Below, piece by piece: positions 49,030 through 60,882 of a stretch of 64,000 nucleotides of DNA. Under the pieces are notes generated by a model. It saw only the letters and a list, made by a program, of their open reading frames with translations. It was not told the DNA's origin and did not search any database. This DNA is from Parus major. Its lineage: Eukaryota > Chordata > Aves > Passeriformes > Paridae. The stretch covers positions 31,276,865-31,340,864 of the forward strand of contig NC_031770.1 in the NCBI RefSeq assembly GCF_001522545.3, written 5' to 3'. The translations under genes and the position numbers were made by a program. The stretch's first letter is position 1. Each line of letters begins with the position of its first letter.

Positions 49030-51638
49030 AGCAGCATTTCTTTTCTGTAGATGTAAAGGTATGTCAGGAAGCTCAAAGAAAATGCAACGGTTTGCATAAT
49101 TTAGTGTATGGAGAAGATGCCCAGAATTCAGTCTGACTTATATCTGTGAGAGGAAAAAGAAACAAAACCCAGACTATGATTTGCATCTTCAGTACTTTAT
49201 ATTGTGAATTATGTTTATAGCTGGCTGAATTTGACTTAGAAATGAGACTGACATTGCACGTACTCTTTGGCCCTTCTTTATCTTCTCCTGAGGAGAGAGA
49301 AGCATCCACCCTGTCCTAGCACAGAGATCTTGTCTGGGCGAGCACAAAGCATGCAGCACATCAAAATTGGATGATTGTACTAGAAAGAACTTCATACTTT
49401 TTTTCCTGAATGCCCTTGTCAGACAGTCCTTCCTTATACTTGCCAGCTAATTAGCATCTAGTGGTAGTTATACCACTTGAGGGTGATAGCAAAACTTAAT
49501 CTGTGCTGTTAATTACTTTTCATCAATTTTCCCATCTTTGAATGGGCAGTATATGTATCTATACTATTAATGAACTGAAAAAAATCCCTCCTAGATGAAG
49601 TGAAAAAAATAGTAACTTGTCTTCCCTCAATAATTCTAATGATTTTTAAGAGATTGAGATTGGATTATCATACATTACATTTTAAGTGTAAATGCTAATT
49701 AAAATTGACTGTAAATTCTAGCAAAATCATAAAGGCAGCATGCAACTCAGAAAATTGTTTTCAACTTAATTTCTGGAATCTTTCTAGATGCAATCAAAAC
49801 ATTTTAAAATATGAATGTGTTGGGTTACATAAAGAATTCTTACTTAGTCATTATTCAGAGAAACAAATGGGATCTTTATAATATGACCTGTTAATGCTAT
49901 CTAACAGAAATAATTGAGGAGACAGCATAATATAGCTATGCACTGAGTTCTCTGAAATATATATTCTGAAAGCTGATGAGGTGACAAGCTGGATAAAATT
50001 GCTGTGTAAACACAAATTGCTGTGGACTGCAGACAACAGTTTCTTTAATTATAGGTCTTGATTTAGTGCGATTCATACCTTATCTGTGTTTTTGCTTTCT
50101 GATGGATGGAAATGTACCATTTTCTGTTTTGTAAAGGTCTGTCTCACTTCTTTGCTGACAGAAAATGAGGAGTTGGGTTTAACTGGGGAATGGAGGAAGA
50201 CTGCCAAAGTGACTTCAGTTAGTAGAATAATTAAAAAAACTTACAGGGTCTTCTGCTGAAGTGTTACCAGGACAGTTGCTTAAGTCTATTTGTTTTGCTC
50301 TGTGTAGTTGTGGAAGTTTGTCAATGTCACTCAAGTTGGGGAGCCGCCTCCTGTGATTTCTTCACACTGTATTTACAAAATTGCTCTCCAACTCCACACC
50401 TGCAGGGATGCTGAATTCTGATGTCTGTGAAGGGTGAAGAGTCCTGTCTGTGGTTTACACTTGCACAACTCACCAGCACACTCCCTCCTGAGGAACACAA
50501 CCTGCTCAGACACCAGAGCTGTGGGTGTGTCCCTTCTCTCCCTGCTTGTCATTAGTGCAAGTGCACAGGGCACACCACCAAGGAGGTGGTGCTGTGTGTG
50601 ACATTCACCCGTGGCTGGACGCTTTGGGCACTGTCACCAAGAGCTCACAGAGTGGTGTGGTACCCTTTCTCACTCCTGGTGAAAGCTCCTGTCTCAATTT
50701 CAGACAGCTCTGAAGCAGACCCTTAGAAGACAGTGTTTGCTTTTTACAGGTACACTTAGTGTATCTGATTCTAATTTTCCCTAACCCAGTAAAAGATACA
50801 TGTGACCAGAATTTTCTATCTGTTTACTTTGCAGGGACCAAAGCTAAATAAATAACAGCACAACATTCAAACTTGGCAAAAGGCAAAGCAGGATCTTTCA
50901 GTGGGTACAGATTTTGTCTTCCTGATCCATGTGGCAATAAAGGAGGCCACCACTCTTTAATGTAATTATGGTGCAACTGTTTTATTAGAACAAGGCAAGA
51001 TGTTCCTAACACTCCTTTACTGGACGTGTATCTGAGAGAGAGATTATGATAATCACAGGAAGGGTGCCACTTCCTTAATAGGTGACAGAAGTGTCCCTGA
51101 AAGAGCTGTCTGGGTCCTGGTAGGCTGCCTGTGGCTGGTGGAGCTCATACCTGTTCTAGAGGAAGGTGGGAAACTCTAGGCAAGGGGATGATGCCTCAGT
51201 GATCCTGCAGGAAGCATTTTGGATGAGTGATTCAGATTGTTTTCCTATTTCTTATCTAATTTGGCCAAAACTAGTTAAGGACTGAGTAGGACATTAGACT
51301 TCAGCAATGTTTATCTTTCCTAAGAGTGTCACAGCTATTGAATATTGGCAAAGGATTCATGCTTAAATTTGTGGGTGATAAATACAAAGCAAAATGGAGC
51401 AGACAGTTCTCTACGTCATGTGCTGTAAATCAGTGGAAATCCTTGCCACAGGCCATTGTGCGTATTAAAACATCACACAAACTCCTGGCAGCGTTCTCTG
51501 GAGAATTAGCAAATGAGTGAAAGCATGCTTGGCTTAAGAAGAGCTGTGGCTGTAAATGTTTGCAGTACAGGAGAGTACTTAAAGGAAAAGTAGTTCCCTC
51601 TCTTCCTATGCCCATTCCTGAGGCTTTGACTGAGCCAC

Positions 51639-52230
51639 TGTCATGGTTTAGCCCCAGCTAGCAGCCAAGCCCCAGGCAGCTGCTCACTTTCTCCCCCACC
51701 AGTGGGATCGGGGAGAGAATGGGAAGGGTAAAAATGAGCAAACTCGTGGATCAAGATAAAAACAGTTTAATAGGGAAAGAAAAGTCACACACACAAGCAA
51801 AGCAAAACAAGGAATTAATTCACCACTTCCCATGGACAGGCAGGTGTTCAGCCATCTCCAGGAGAGCAGGGCCCCAACTTACATAATGGTTACTTGGGAA
51901 GACAAAAGCTATCACTGAGATATTTCCCTTCTTCCTTCTTCATTCCCCCATTCCCCTTTATATACTGAGCATGAGGCCATTTGGTCAGTCTGGGTCACCT
52001 GTCCCAGCTGTGTCTCCTCCCAGCCTCTCGTGCACCCCCAGCCTCCTCACCAGTGTGGCTGTAGGAAAAGCAGCAAAGGCCTTGGCTCTGTGTAAGCCTT
52101 GCTCAGCAAAAACAAAAACATCTCTATGTTATCATCACCATATTCAGCACATGTTCAGTTCACACCAAAACACAGCCCCATATGAGCCACTGTGAAGAAA
52201 ACCAACTGTACTCCAGCCAGAACCAGCACA
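51639..52230 (-). mobile_element. Solo LTR of an avian endogenous retrovirus, minus orientation
   Basis: The 592-base unit begins TGTCATGGTTTAGCCCCAGC and ends in GAACCAGCACA, giving TG...CA termini. This is the reverse complement of a common avian LTR. On the minus strand a TATA-type box (AGTATATAAAG, plus coordinates 51956-51966) is followed about 190 bases later by an ATTAAA polyadenylation signal (51766-51771), the right order for U3-R-U5. Flanking bases GCCAC (left) and GTAAC (right) agree at three of five positions and may be a decayed 5-bp target duplication. No internal retroviral genes adjoin it, so it is a solo LTR left by recombination between paired LTRs. The family name is not assigned. 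Confidence 0.9.
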
Positions 52231-53150
52231 GTAACATTCCTTATAGCTCCCTCTATTCTTGTGGCTTTGTTGAATGCTTTGCCTGATGGATTGCTTGCAG
52301 TCTTTTTCCTGTATATCTTTGCTTACAGTGTCATGTCTCTGTGTATCCAGTGATTTCTAATCCTGAGAAGATGTCTGGTTTTTATTTGTTAAAGTAGGAT
52401 AATTTCAGAAAGTCATTTCCAGAAAAAAAACTTTGGAGAAAATTAAGAGTTTGGAAGATTGCTATCAGCAAATACTCTAAACAAGAAAAGTAATATTAGG
52501 AGAAAACAAAAGCACCAATATTTTATTTTTCATGTTGGAAGAGGAAAGCTGGCACAGAGAACATTCAAGGAATCTCTCATGACACTCCTTCTACAAATGC
52601 TCTTATGCTATTGCTTTTACTCTTGCCACCATCTTACCCTCAATATAAAACTGAAAAAAGAGAATTTTCAAATTAATCCAGCTAGAAAGCCTGTTTGAAG
52701 TATTTTCCAAGATATCTTTGCCATGCCCTATCACTTAAAAATATTCCTTAATTTTACCCTATATTGTAATAGAGCGACGTTAGAAATAGTTGCAGGAAGA
52801 AAACAGAAATTGTTTCCACCTGGAGCCAGGTAACTATTATTTCACATTCCTCAAGTCTGTGGGGATTTTACTGTAATTATTTTTAATCTAATTTATCTGT
52901 AGTTTCTATTAATCTTATTTATGTTGGTTAGTCTATATTAAATGTTTTTTGAGGAGCAAGATCTCTTTTCTTTCTATGTACATCTTGTGAATGGAGCCAT
53001 CCAAAAGGACACAGCCGTTTTCCCCTTAAGAAAACCAACTGAACAAAACAAACCAGTCACATAGAAAAATAGACTTAAAACTGTCCTAGCAAAATCTCTT
53101 AAAATGAAGAGTTTCTATCTTTTTAACTCTCGTTAACATGATTAGGCTGG
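52231..53150. other. Unique spacer between two solo LTRs
   Basis: No viral gene text (gag, pol or env motifs) is seen in these 920 bases, and the flanking LTRs differ in sequence and orientation. The spacer is therefore host DNA, not the inside of one provirus. Confidence 0.65.
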
Positions 53151-53895
53151 TGTTGAGGGTTAGGTGTCTTGTTTTTTTTGTTGTTCTGGCCTGCCCGTGG
53201 AATTTTTACCCACTAGTTGCAGAGACAACCTAACTATGAGTACTTAGTGGGTGCTCGACAAAGGACAAAGAGTGGCCGGGCCCAGGGGGGAAAGGGGGCA
53301 GGAAAGGAGGGTGGGGACAGTTTTTGGCTGGCTTTCTTTGGCTTCTGGGAGAGATATTTCGTTTTCTGGGTCGCGAAGCTGCAGCGGTGGAGAGAAGGGA
53401 ATTTCGCCATCACCCAGACGGAGCGGCTGCTTCTTCTCCTTCTCCCCTCATTGCTGGTGGCCTCACACCCCCTGTCCTGCCGGGATGTGTGGCAGTGCCA
53501 GCCACCACCGCGGAGCTGCTGATACACGTCAGCCACCGGCCCGGGATCTCAGCTCATCCCTGCTGTTTCCAGCCGACTGTTCCTCGGAGCCCTGCAGGAG
53601 CACCAGGACTGACTGCCCGAGGGGTTTGTGAAAACAAAACCTCTCCTCCATCCCATCTCAGCCGAGAAAGCTGTCCCGGGGTCCCTGGTTCCGTGTTCTT
53701 GTTATTGCTGTAGTTATTGTTGTTTGTTTGCCTGGTTATACTAGTAAAGAATTGTTATTCCTATCCCCAGATCTCTGCCTGAAAGCCCCTTGATTTCAAA
53801 TTTATAATAATTCGGAGGGAGGGGGTCTACATTCTTTCATCCCAAGGGAGGCTCCTGCTCTCCCTAGCAGACACCTGTCTTCTAGAACCAAGACA
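53151..53895 (+). mobile_element. Solo LTR of a second avian endogenous retrovirus family, with perfect target duplication
   Basis: The 745-base unit starts TGTTGAGGGTTAGGTGTC and ends ACCAAGACA. It is flanked on both sides by GCTGG (53146-53150 and 53896-53900), an exact 5-bp target-site duplication that fixes both ends. Recognisable passerine LTR text includes 'gagtacttagtgggtgctcg', 'gacagtttttggctggc', 'gccccttgatttcaaatt' and 'gcagacacctgtcttc'. The middle (about 53250-53640) is GC- and CpG-rich. A variant polyadenylation signal AGTAAA lies at 53743-53748. A 5-bp duplication fits ERVL-type and some ERV1-type integrases. No internal genes remain. Open frames through it (for example 53217-53522 and 53251-53631) arise from GC-rich content and are not genes. 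Confidence 0.95.
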
Positions 53896-56800
53896 GCTGG
53901 TGACTTGAGTTCTTCTGATAAAGTGAAGGTAAAATGAATAGCACCGTAGATTTAAGTGCTCTGTAGCCAGAGGTAGAGCCAAGATCCCAAGATCTTAAGT
54001 GATAACCTTTATAATATTGGACAACAAACCACAACAATATTTGTTATGTCAGGCCCACAAATATTGAGTTATAGCACATCCTTAACAGTTAATTGGCTTT
54101 GATTTCAAGACGTCAGGCAGTGGTAAAGCCTCTGCATTTCAGTGTGGTGTTGCAGTGATTAAATTTCAAGCCTGATTTTGGTTAATTTCAGCTTCCACTG
54201 ATGTGAAATGTTGTGAATTTGTCTGAGAAAAAAGTAAGGAATGTCTCCCACACCCCATGCACTAACTGCCTCCTTCTCACATCTTAAATAAACTAAATTG
54301 ATTGTTTAATGTAGATGCTTCCAAGACGAGTAGTCAGAGTAAGATAATTGAAGCTTTCTGCGGGGAGAAGATACTCACCTTGCTTGTGCATAAGTCAGTG
54401 CTTGCCTTCTGTTGACTGGAAAATGTGCATAACACCTGTCCCATTTTCTTAGACATTTCCACGGATAAAGAATGCTCTCAAAATTGCAAGTGTGACTTAA
54501 TGGTGTTCAAGACCTGTAGAGATGAAAGGAGCTTCCCAAGAAAACAATTTCCCTCTAGGTTTTCTTGTGCTGAGCCATTAGCAGCTGTTCAGCAAGGTAG
54601 GAGATTGTCACACTGCAGGACTCAGTCTTTTGTAACTGTGAAGGTGTGAGACTTACTGTGTGTGAAGGTGTAAAGATAGATGTGTGAAAATTCCCCCCCT
54701 GGATGTTGGCCATAGTCAGTATGTTGATCCCCTATGTGATCTGCTTAATTTTCAGTTTCCTATCTGTTTCCTTAGCAGTTTCCTAATTACTTTTGCAATA
54801 TTCATCCAGACCATACTGACTGTGTTCAGAGTTGTTCCTGTGACAATAGCTGAACAGAAAAGGTAAAAAAAAATATTCTTTCTGATATTCATATGCTTCA
54901 TCTTCATAACCATCAGGTCCTAGGAATAAAGTCTTTCTTCAAGTCAAGTGCAATTTCTGCAGCAAACGTGATTTTTGCCTATGCAGTCCTTACCCTGTTT
55001 CTTCACAGCTGTGTGTTTCTAAAGAAAAATGGGCAGTGCCCACTCTGCTGTCCTAGCTGACATCCTAGTGAGCTGCATTTGCTCCCATAAGCATATCTAC
55101 TGATGTCAGTGAGAATATGTTGCAAAAACCAAATATCTATTTAGCTATTGCTATCTAGTAGTTTATAGCCATTATCTAATGTCTCCATCTAATTTGGAAG
55201 GATGGCTCTTGACATTAGTTTTACATTTTATCTGTGTCTAGGAAGCAGTTCAGACAGTTTTGGTTTGGCCTTGGTCTTGATATAAGGAAAGAGATTCTTA
55301 GAGTTCCATTTGTTTTTTGAAAAAACAATGTTAATTTGTCAGTAAATACTGCAGTTCATATTGAAAGGACAGGAAGTCACAGTCAGATTTTTTGAATCTG
55401 TTAAATAAAATATGCTGCTTTTTAAGTTTTGGAGTGTAACTGGCTTGGGGGTCACAGAGATTTGATCTCAGCCATCTTTCATATGTACCATGGAATCGCT
55501 GATAAATTTGTTTAGTCTATACTGGCTTAAGAAAGACTCGGAAACGATCTGCTGAAGCTGATGTGAAGGGTGCAGATGTTGGGAGTGAATTGTTTCCTCT
55601 CACTAACCAGCTTGAGGGAAGACAAGTAGCTGCCCCTGTTTCTTGCAGGTCCTTTGAATAACTCAAGTGCCTCTCTTTGAATGGGTGTACCTGTGCTTTA
55701 GGGCTTTATCACTTCTTTGCAGCCAGTTTTCTGGAAGGGAAGTGGTTCTCTAGCATTGTTTCACCCAGGTAGACTGCCATTGCTCACCACTTCAGCAAAA
55801 TCAGCACGGGCCTGTGCCTGCGTCTAAGTTTTCACTCAATTCACTGTACAACATGTAGCATAATGTACGTGGCATGGAAACTGGGACACATCTGGTGCAA
55901 TCAGGTGTCTGCAGACACTGCTGCAGTGTCAGGAGGTTCTGTAACTTTATAAGATTTTACTCAGCTTGATCTGCACTTATTCAGATCATCTCTAAGTAAC
56001 ATCTTTGTTTATTGTTTTTCCAAATGATATATTTAATTTATATATACTCAGTGGAGTCTTGTATGAATGTTTATGCCACAGGCAGTGTTAAGTATGTTGC
56101 AAGCAGATCTATCTGTGCATTTCATGTTGTTCATTTATCTACATAGCCCACTCAAGGCTGAGTTTCAGCACAGGAAATGCTGAAAAGGCACAGTGCTTCA
56201 ACAGTGTATGAGCTGTTTATCTTCAGATGTACTTTTCAGGGTCTGGTTTGTGTGGTGCACTGAAGAAAACAGATCAAAGTGACATATCCTGTAATTTCAT
56301 TACCTTAAAAATTTTGTTTGGGCCTGTTGTCAATAGAATAGCACTGGGACCAAAACAGATATTTGAAAATCTTTGAAGTTTGGAACATCTGGGTGGTAGG
56401 ACAGACTTGTGACAGTACACTCCGCTTGAAAGCTAAACTGGTAATTTAATATACTGAATACATTACGGAAACTGTTGGTGTTTAAAAGCATCGACAAAGC
56501 ACCAGTTCCTAAAGAAAGCTAAACTCTGTCTTAGATTTGCACAAACACTCAGTTCCTGTGTTGGTAGTGAGACATATTTATCCCAGAAAAACTTTTTGAT
56601 GTTCCTTAGTGCTTTACATCCTATCTAGTTATTAGCAGCAAACTTCATATAAAGCAGTTGCAAAAAGTTGCCAGGGCAGAAACTAAACTTTGTGTTATAT
56701 CCTTTTGAATATATTTAAGTAATATACAAATAAGATAGCTTCCAGCTAAGGTACATAATGCCTTGTCTTTCTAAGCTGAAAGTTATTGATTTTTCTGAGT

Positions 56801-59800
56801 TCTCACAAAGCACAGTAGAGTACACAGTGTAATGAAGAATGCTTTAAAGAAGTTTTCTGTGCTTTTAATTCTTCTTGAAATCAGGAATGGGCAATAACGG
56901 TCAAGTTTCCATCTGTGTCTGGGTTTTCTTGGAAGATCAGATCCTTAAATTTTTGGTGGGATTTTTATTCCAAAATTTTTGAATTTTTTACTTTGGTTTC
57001 TTTTAAAAACAAGTTAATATAAATTATAAAATGGCTAATTATTTTATTTGCAGATATTAAAATGGGTATTTGTAGTTTAAAAGTGTAGATTTATACTTTA
57101 AATTTCCTAAAGGCATGGTAATTTTTTGTGTGTTTCTCCTGAATGTTTGTGAAAGTGTAGACCAAACTGTAAAAATCATATATGAAACATCAATTTGTAT
57201 AGGAGTAGATAAATGAGTTATGAAAAAGAACACATGGAAGTTTTCAGTTTCTAATAATGTTCAGAAATAACTCTATGTGGATCAATATCTGGTCTGATGC
57301 AAAGTGGGTGATACTGTTGATTTATCCAGCCAGTTTTGCTTAAACTGAATAGCCTACATTCATTCTTAAATCTCAGACAAAATGTGACTGAAGATGAGAA
57401 ATTAGTTTAAAAGAATTTGAATGTAATCCTTCACTAGCAACTATTAAGTCCTCTTTTTGGTTCAAGGTAAAAATTTTTATTCAGCTCTGCCTGAATCATT
57501 GCAGTGAAAGCTCTGTATGTCCAGGAGAACCCTGAAATGTTTGGTTGATGAACAGTGTTGGCCAGAATATAATTTACCATGCATGCTGCTTTTAAATTTA
57601 GAAAAAGTAAACATTTTAATTTTGAATATTTTAAACCTGAAAATAGACGTAACATGGGAAATGTGAACCTTATTGTGATCCTATTTCAGATTGTTAAAAT
57701 CAACTTTAATAACACGCTTTAGATGGTTGTATATTTTGAGAAGAACAGTTTATTACAACTATGTTTTCCTATTTTGGTGTTTCTGAACGTAGTTATATGT
57801 TATATGGCAATCAGGAAATTAGATGTTATATACTTTCAAAGAAGGAAACTAAATGTTATGTAGTCTTCCTAATTGTGGGGAATTCCCTCTCCATGTGCCA
57901 TAGGAAAATCTAGTTCAGTTGACGATTATGGTTGTGGAAGGAAATATTCATGGAAATATTAATGAAAAATGTGGAAAAGTGGCACTTCACTTAAGATTTA
58001 GAGTGATATCCACAGTCCTTTCCCTTGGTGCTTACAGGCCTTAACTTGCAAGTCTTGCTTGACTGAGTCCCTGGTACTCTCTTCAGGAGCTGAATGAGGA
58101 GATGTGCTCTGGCTCCTCAGTTCTCATCTCAGGTTGGCCAAACTCCTCAGTGCCATCTCCCAGTCTGCATCAGACTCCCTCCTCCCTATTCTTGTCCTGT
58201 CTTATCTCCTGTCCCCCCGTGTAAGGAGGGGAGTGCTTCTCACCCACGTGGGGTTGCTGTAAAGATCAATATTTTGCGAGTCTGTGATGCCCTCAAATAT
58301 CAGAGAAACCAAGAAAGTAACAAAGTGTAATCTTTTAGTAACAAAGAGTAATCTTTTATTGCCTAGATGTTGGTGACAATTCCTCATGGTTTTTTGGTTT
58401 TTTTTTTTCTCTACACATCTTGCCTGTATTCTTGATACGTTCCATGTGCCTACTTCCAAAGACTGCATTCTAGAAAGAAGTGACACTGCTGGTGGTTGTC
58501 AGGGCCCTGCCTCCTGCTGCACAAAAGTGAGGATGCCCAGGATGGTGCTATGATCAACATCACAGCATCAGCTCACTTTCTCAGCTCTTTAGTTGCTTCA
58601 GAAATTTATAAAATGCACCTTAAAGCCATAAATACATATGCAGTGACACTGTTTTCATGTCACTGAATGTGTTTTTGATGCACTTCCGTAGGTGAATATG
58701 GTCAATACCCATATGCACATCCTAATTTTTAGTGGCATACATACACATAATGTCCGACAGCATAGACCTCTGTAAATATCCCATAAAGTTCTGTACTTTT
58801 CACCTGCACAACAAAAATAGTGCATATGATTTTTTCGCAGATGTTCAGATTTTAGTTTACTTTGTAAATTCAGTGTTCATATCTAAGCTTTTAGTTATAG
58901 TTTGATTTTGATCTCCTAGGCCACTCCACTGCAGTGCGATTTTGATGTATGGAATGTGATGTTTCCATGCATCTGAATTTCAGGATGGCTAAATGTATAA
59001 ACTCTGGAGGTATGGAGACTATTTAAAGATTGCTCTGGGGTCTGAGTTTTGGCAGTAGTTTTGTCCTCTGATATTAAAGCCTGAACAAAAGGAAAACAGA
59101 GGTGAGCAGATAAACTTGAAGGAGCTCTTTGTGAATGCTGACATTAGCTCAGGAAGAATGATCTCTATCAGCTCCATCTATACTCAGTTGAGGTGAGGAA
59201 GTTTGTCCTCCACACAGGGACTCAGCAGTCAGATTAGGCTTTGCTGTTGAATGCTTTTCTCTCCATTGACTGGAGACTGTTTAGACACACCACACTAAAT
59301 TAGCCTTGATGAGTATTCTTTTTGATGGGCTAATCTAAGAACTGAGTTCCAGTCATTAGGAAAGCTGATATTTGAAGGATATCTCTGTATCTTGGGCAAC
59401 TTACACTAAAGATGGGCAAATTAAGCAGCATTATGAAGTTCTTTGTAGATCATTTTGCATTAGGGTTGTGTAAATCTGAGTGGACTTTGATCCATATTAC
59501 CGTAGACAGGACAGTTTAATGAACACAGGAGAGAAGAGGAATAAGCATTAAGAGTAGGGAGATGGAAGGAAAACAGTCTTATTTGAACCACTGAATTTCT
59601 GACATGAGATCTTCAATTTTTTTTTCCTCATTAAAACAGAGATGCATGTAATTTTTATTTACTGAGTGAAAATGCAAACCTGGAAAAAGCAATCTGATAA
59701 CTGAAGGTGCTCATGGTAGGAAAACTAACTAACCCTCACAGCTGGAAAATGTTCAGGTGGTGGCGCAGTAGCTGAAATTTCTGACCTTGTGTGGCCTTGT

Positions 59801-60438
59801 GGATTACAAGAGAGTTTTTAGGAAATAACCTAAGCTAGAGTGCTGGGTACTACGGGCAGATAAAATGCAAAAAGTTGGCTCAGGTAATGTGACTGCAAGT
59901 AGAAAAACAAATTGGAAAATTCAGTACAAGTGTATTCACAGTATACCTATAATACTTTATTTACACAACCACTGCTGGTGATGTTTGTTTTTTTCTAATC
60001 ATTTGAGTGGGTGGCTCCATGGAGAAGAAATATTTATATCTATCTATATTTTCTTCTTGTGCAAATTTATCAGTTACCTGTAGCATTGTAGGAAAATCAA
60101 AGTGTGACTGACTCGCTATCTTTCATTTTTCTATAAAGAAACTGAAGTTCTGTTCTTTTACTTGATACAGTGTTGTAACATTCTTCCATGTAGAGAATAA
60201 TTTCTGTTATGCAAGATGGCATACCTTTCTGAGCTATATTCCTAGGGTGTTCCCTAGAGGCACTCTGTTGTTAAAAATGCCTAGTCTTGTTGAGAAATCC
60301 ATCTCTTTTGGAAAAATGGGAGCATCACATTCTCAGACTGTCACTTCTGTGAAGCTGGTGCATCACAGTGGGAAAGAGCAGTTTGATACTTGTGCAGTAA
60401 CAAAATTTAATATAATACATCCACTGGCATATTTGGAC
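53896..60438. other. Unique non-coding DNA
   Basis: No exon, RNA gene or transposon was recognised in these 6.5 kb. A small tandem duplication at 58316-58357 is listed separately. A loosely repeated segment lies near 57808-57868 (two related blocks of about 25 bases). Confidence 0.45.
58316..58357. repeat. Tandem duplication of a 21-bp unit
   Basis: Two adjoining 21-base units (58316-58336 and 58337-58357) are identical except for one T/A difference. Each contains AGTAACAAAG and TAATCTTTT. It is a recent local duplication, most likely by replication slippage. Confidence 0.9.
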
Positions 60439-60882
60439 TGTGTGGCCAGGTTATGGCAGCAGATGGGCTACAGGAGTGGCTTCTGTGAGATGCCAGAAGC
60501 TTCTCCCATGTCCAACAGGGTCAGTGCCAGTTGGCTCCAAGATGAAGCCACCACTGGCCAAGGCCATCATTGACAGTGGTAGTGCCTCTAGGGTAACAGA
60601 GTCAAGAAGCAGGGGATAAAAATCTGTGCAACTTCAACCAGAGAGAGATTTAAGAATAACTCCATTTCTCCTTGTCCCTGGTATGAGGTGAATGATAATT
60701 AATTAAACTAATTTCTCTATGTCTCACCTGTTTTGCCCATCACAGTAACTGGATAAGTGATCTTTCCCTGTCCCTATTTCAACTTACGAGTCTTTCATTG
60801 TATTTTCTCTCCCCTGCCCAGCTAAAGAGGGAAATGGTAGAGTGGTGGGCACCAGGTGTACAGCCAATATCAACGCACCACA
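60439..60882 (+). mobile_element. Internally deleted solo LTR of a third avian endogenous retrovirus family
   Basis: The 5' part ('tgtgtggccaggttatggca', 'caggagtggcttctgtgaga', 'ttggctccaagatgaagc', 'actggccaaggcc') and the 3' part ('ctgttttgcccatcacagta', 'gtattttctctcccctgccc', 'gtgggcaccaggtg', 'caacgcaccaca') both match a widespread avian LTR. In relatives a long GC-rich middle with repeated 'cacgctggagcag' type units separates them; here it is missing, the junction lying near 60640-60690. The variant polyadenylation signal ATTAAA is at 60702-60707. The edges TG...CA are at 60439 and 60882, but the flanks (TGGAC and AGTAT) do not match, so the target duplication has decayed or been lost. 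It is clearly older than the LTR at 53.15 kb. No internal viral genes are present. Confidence 0.88.

Larger units (their letters stand above)
41688..51638. other. Long unique non-coding stretch
   Basis: Almost 10 kb without a recognisable gene. Minor contents are a possible MIR/L3-type scrap at 43969-44015, a GC-richer patch at about 46450-46620, a cluster of homeodomain-type sites at about 46686-46785, a G-rich tract at 49004-49029, and a frame at 51326-51520 that faintly resembles the end of a LINE reverse transcriptase. Open frames at 43417-43815, 42274-42648 and 47682-48053 (all +) have no known domain. Confidence 0.45.

Noticed and set aside
53217..53713. Several open frames of 100-130 codons on both strands
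   Set aside because: They lie wholly inside the GC-rich middle of the solo LTR and have no retroviral protein similarity.
51639..53895. Possible single provirus bounded by two LTRs
   Set aside because: The two LTRs are of different families and opposite orientation, and the spacer holds no gag, pol or env motif.
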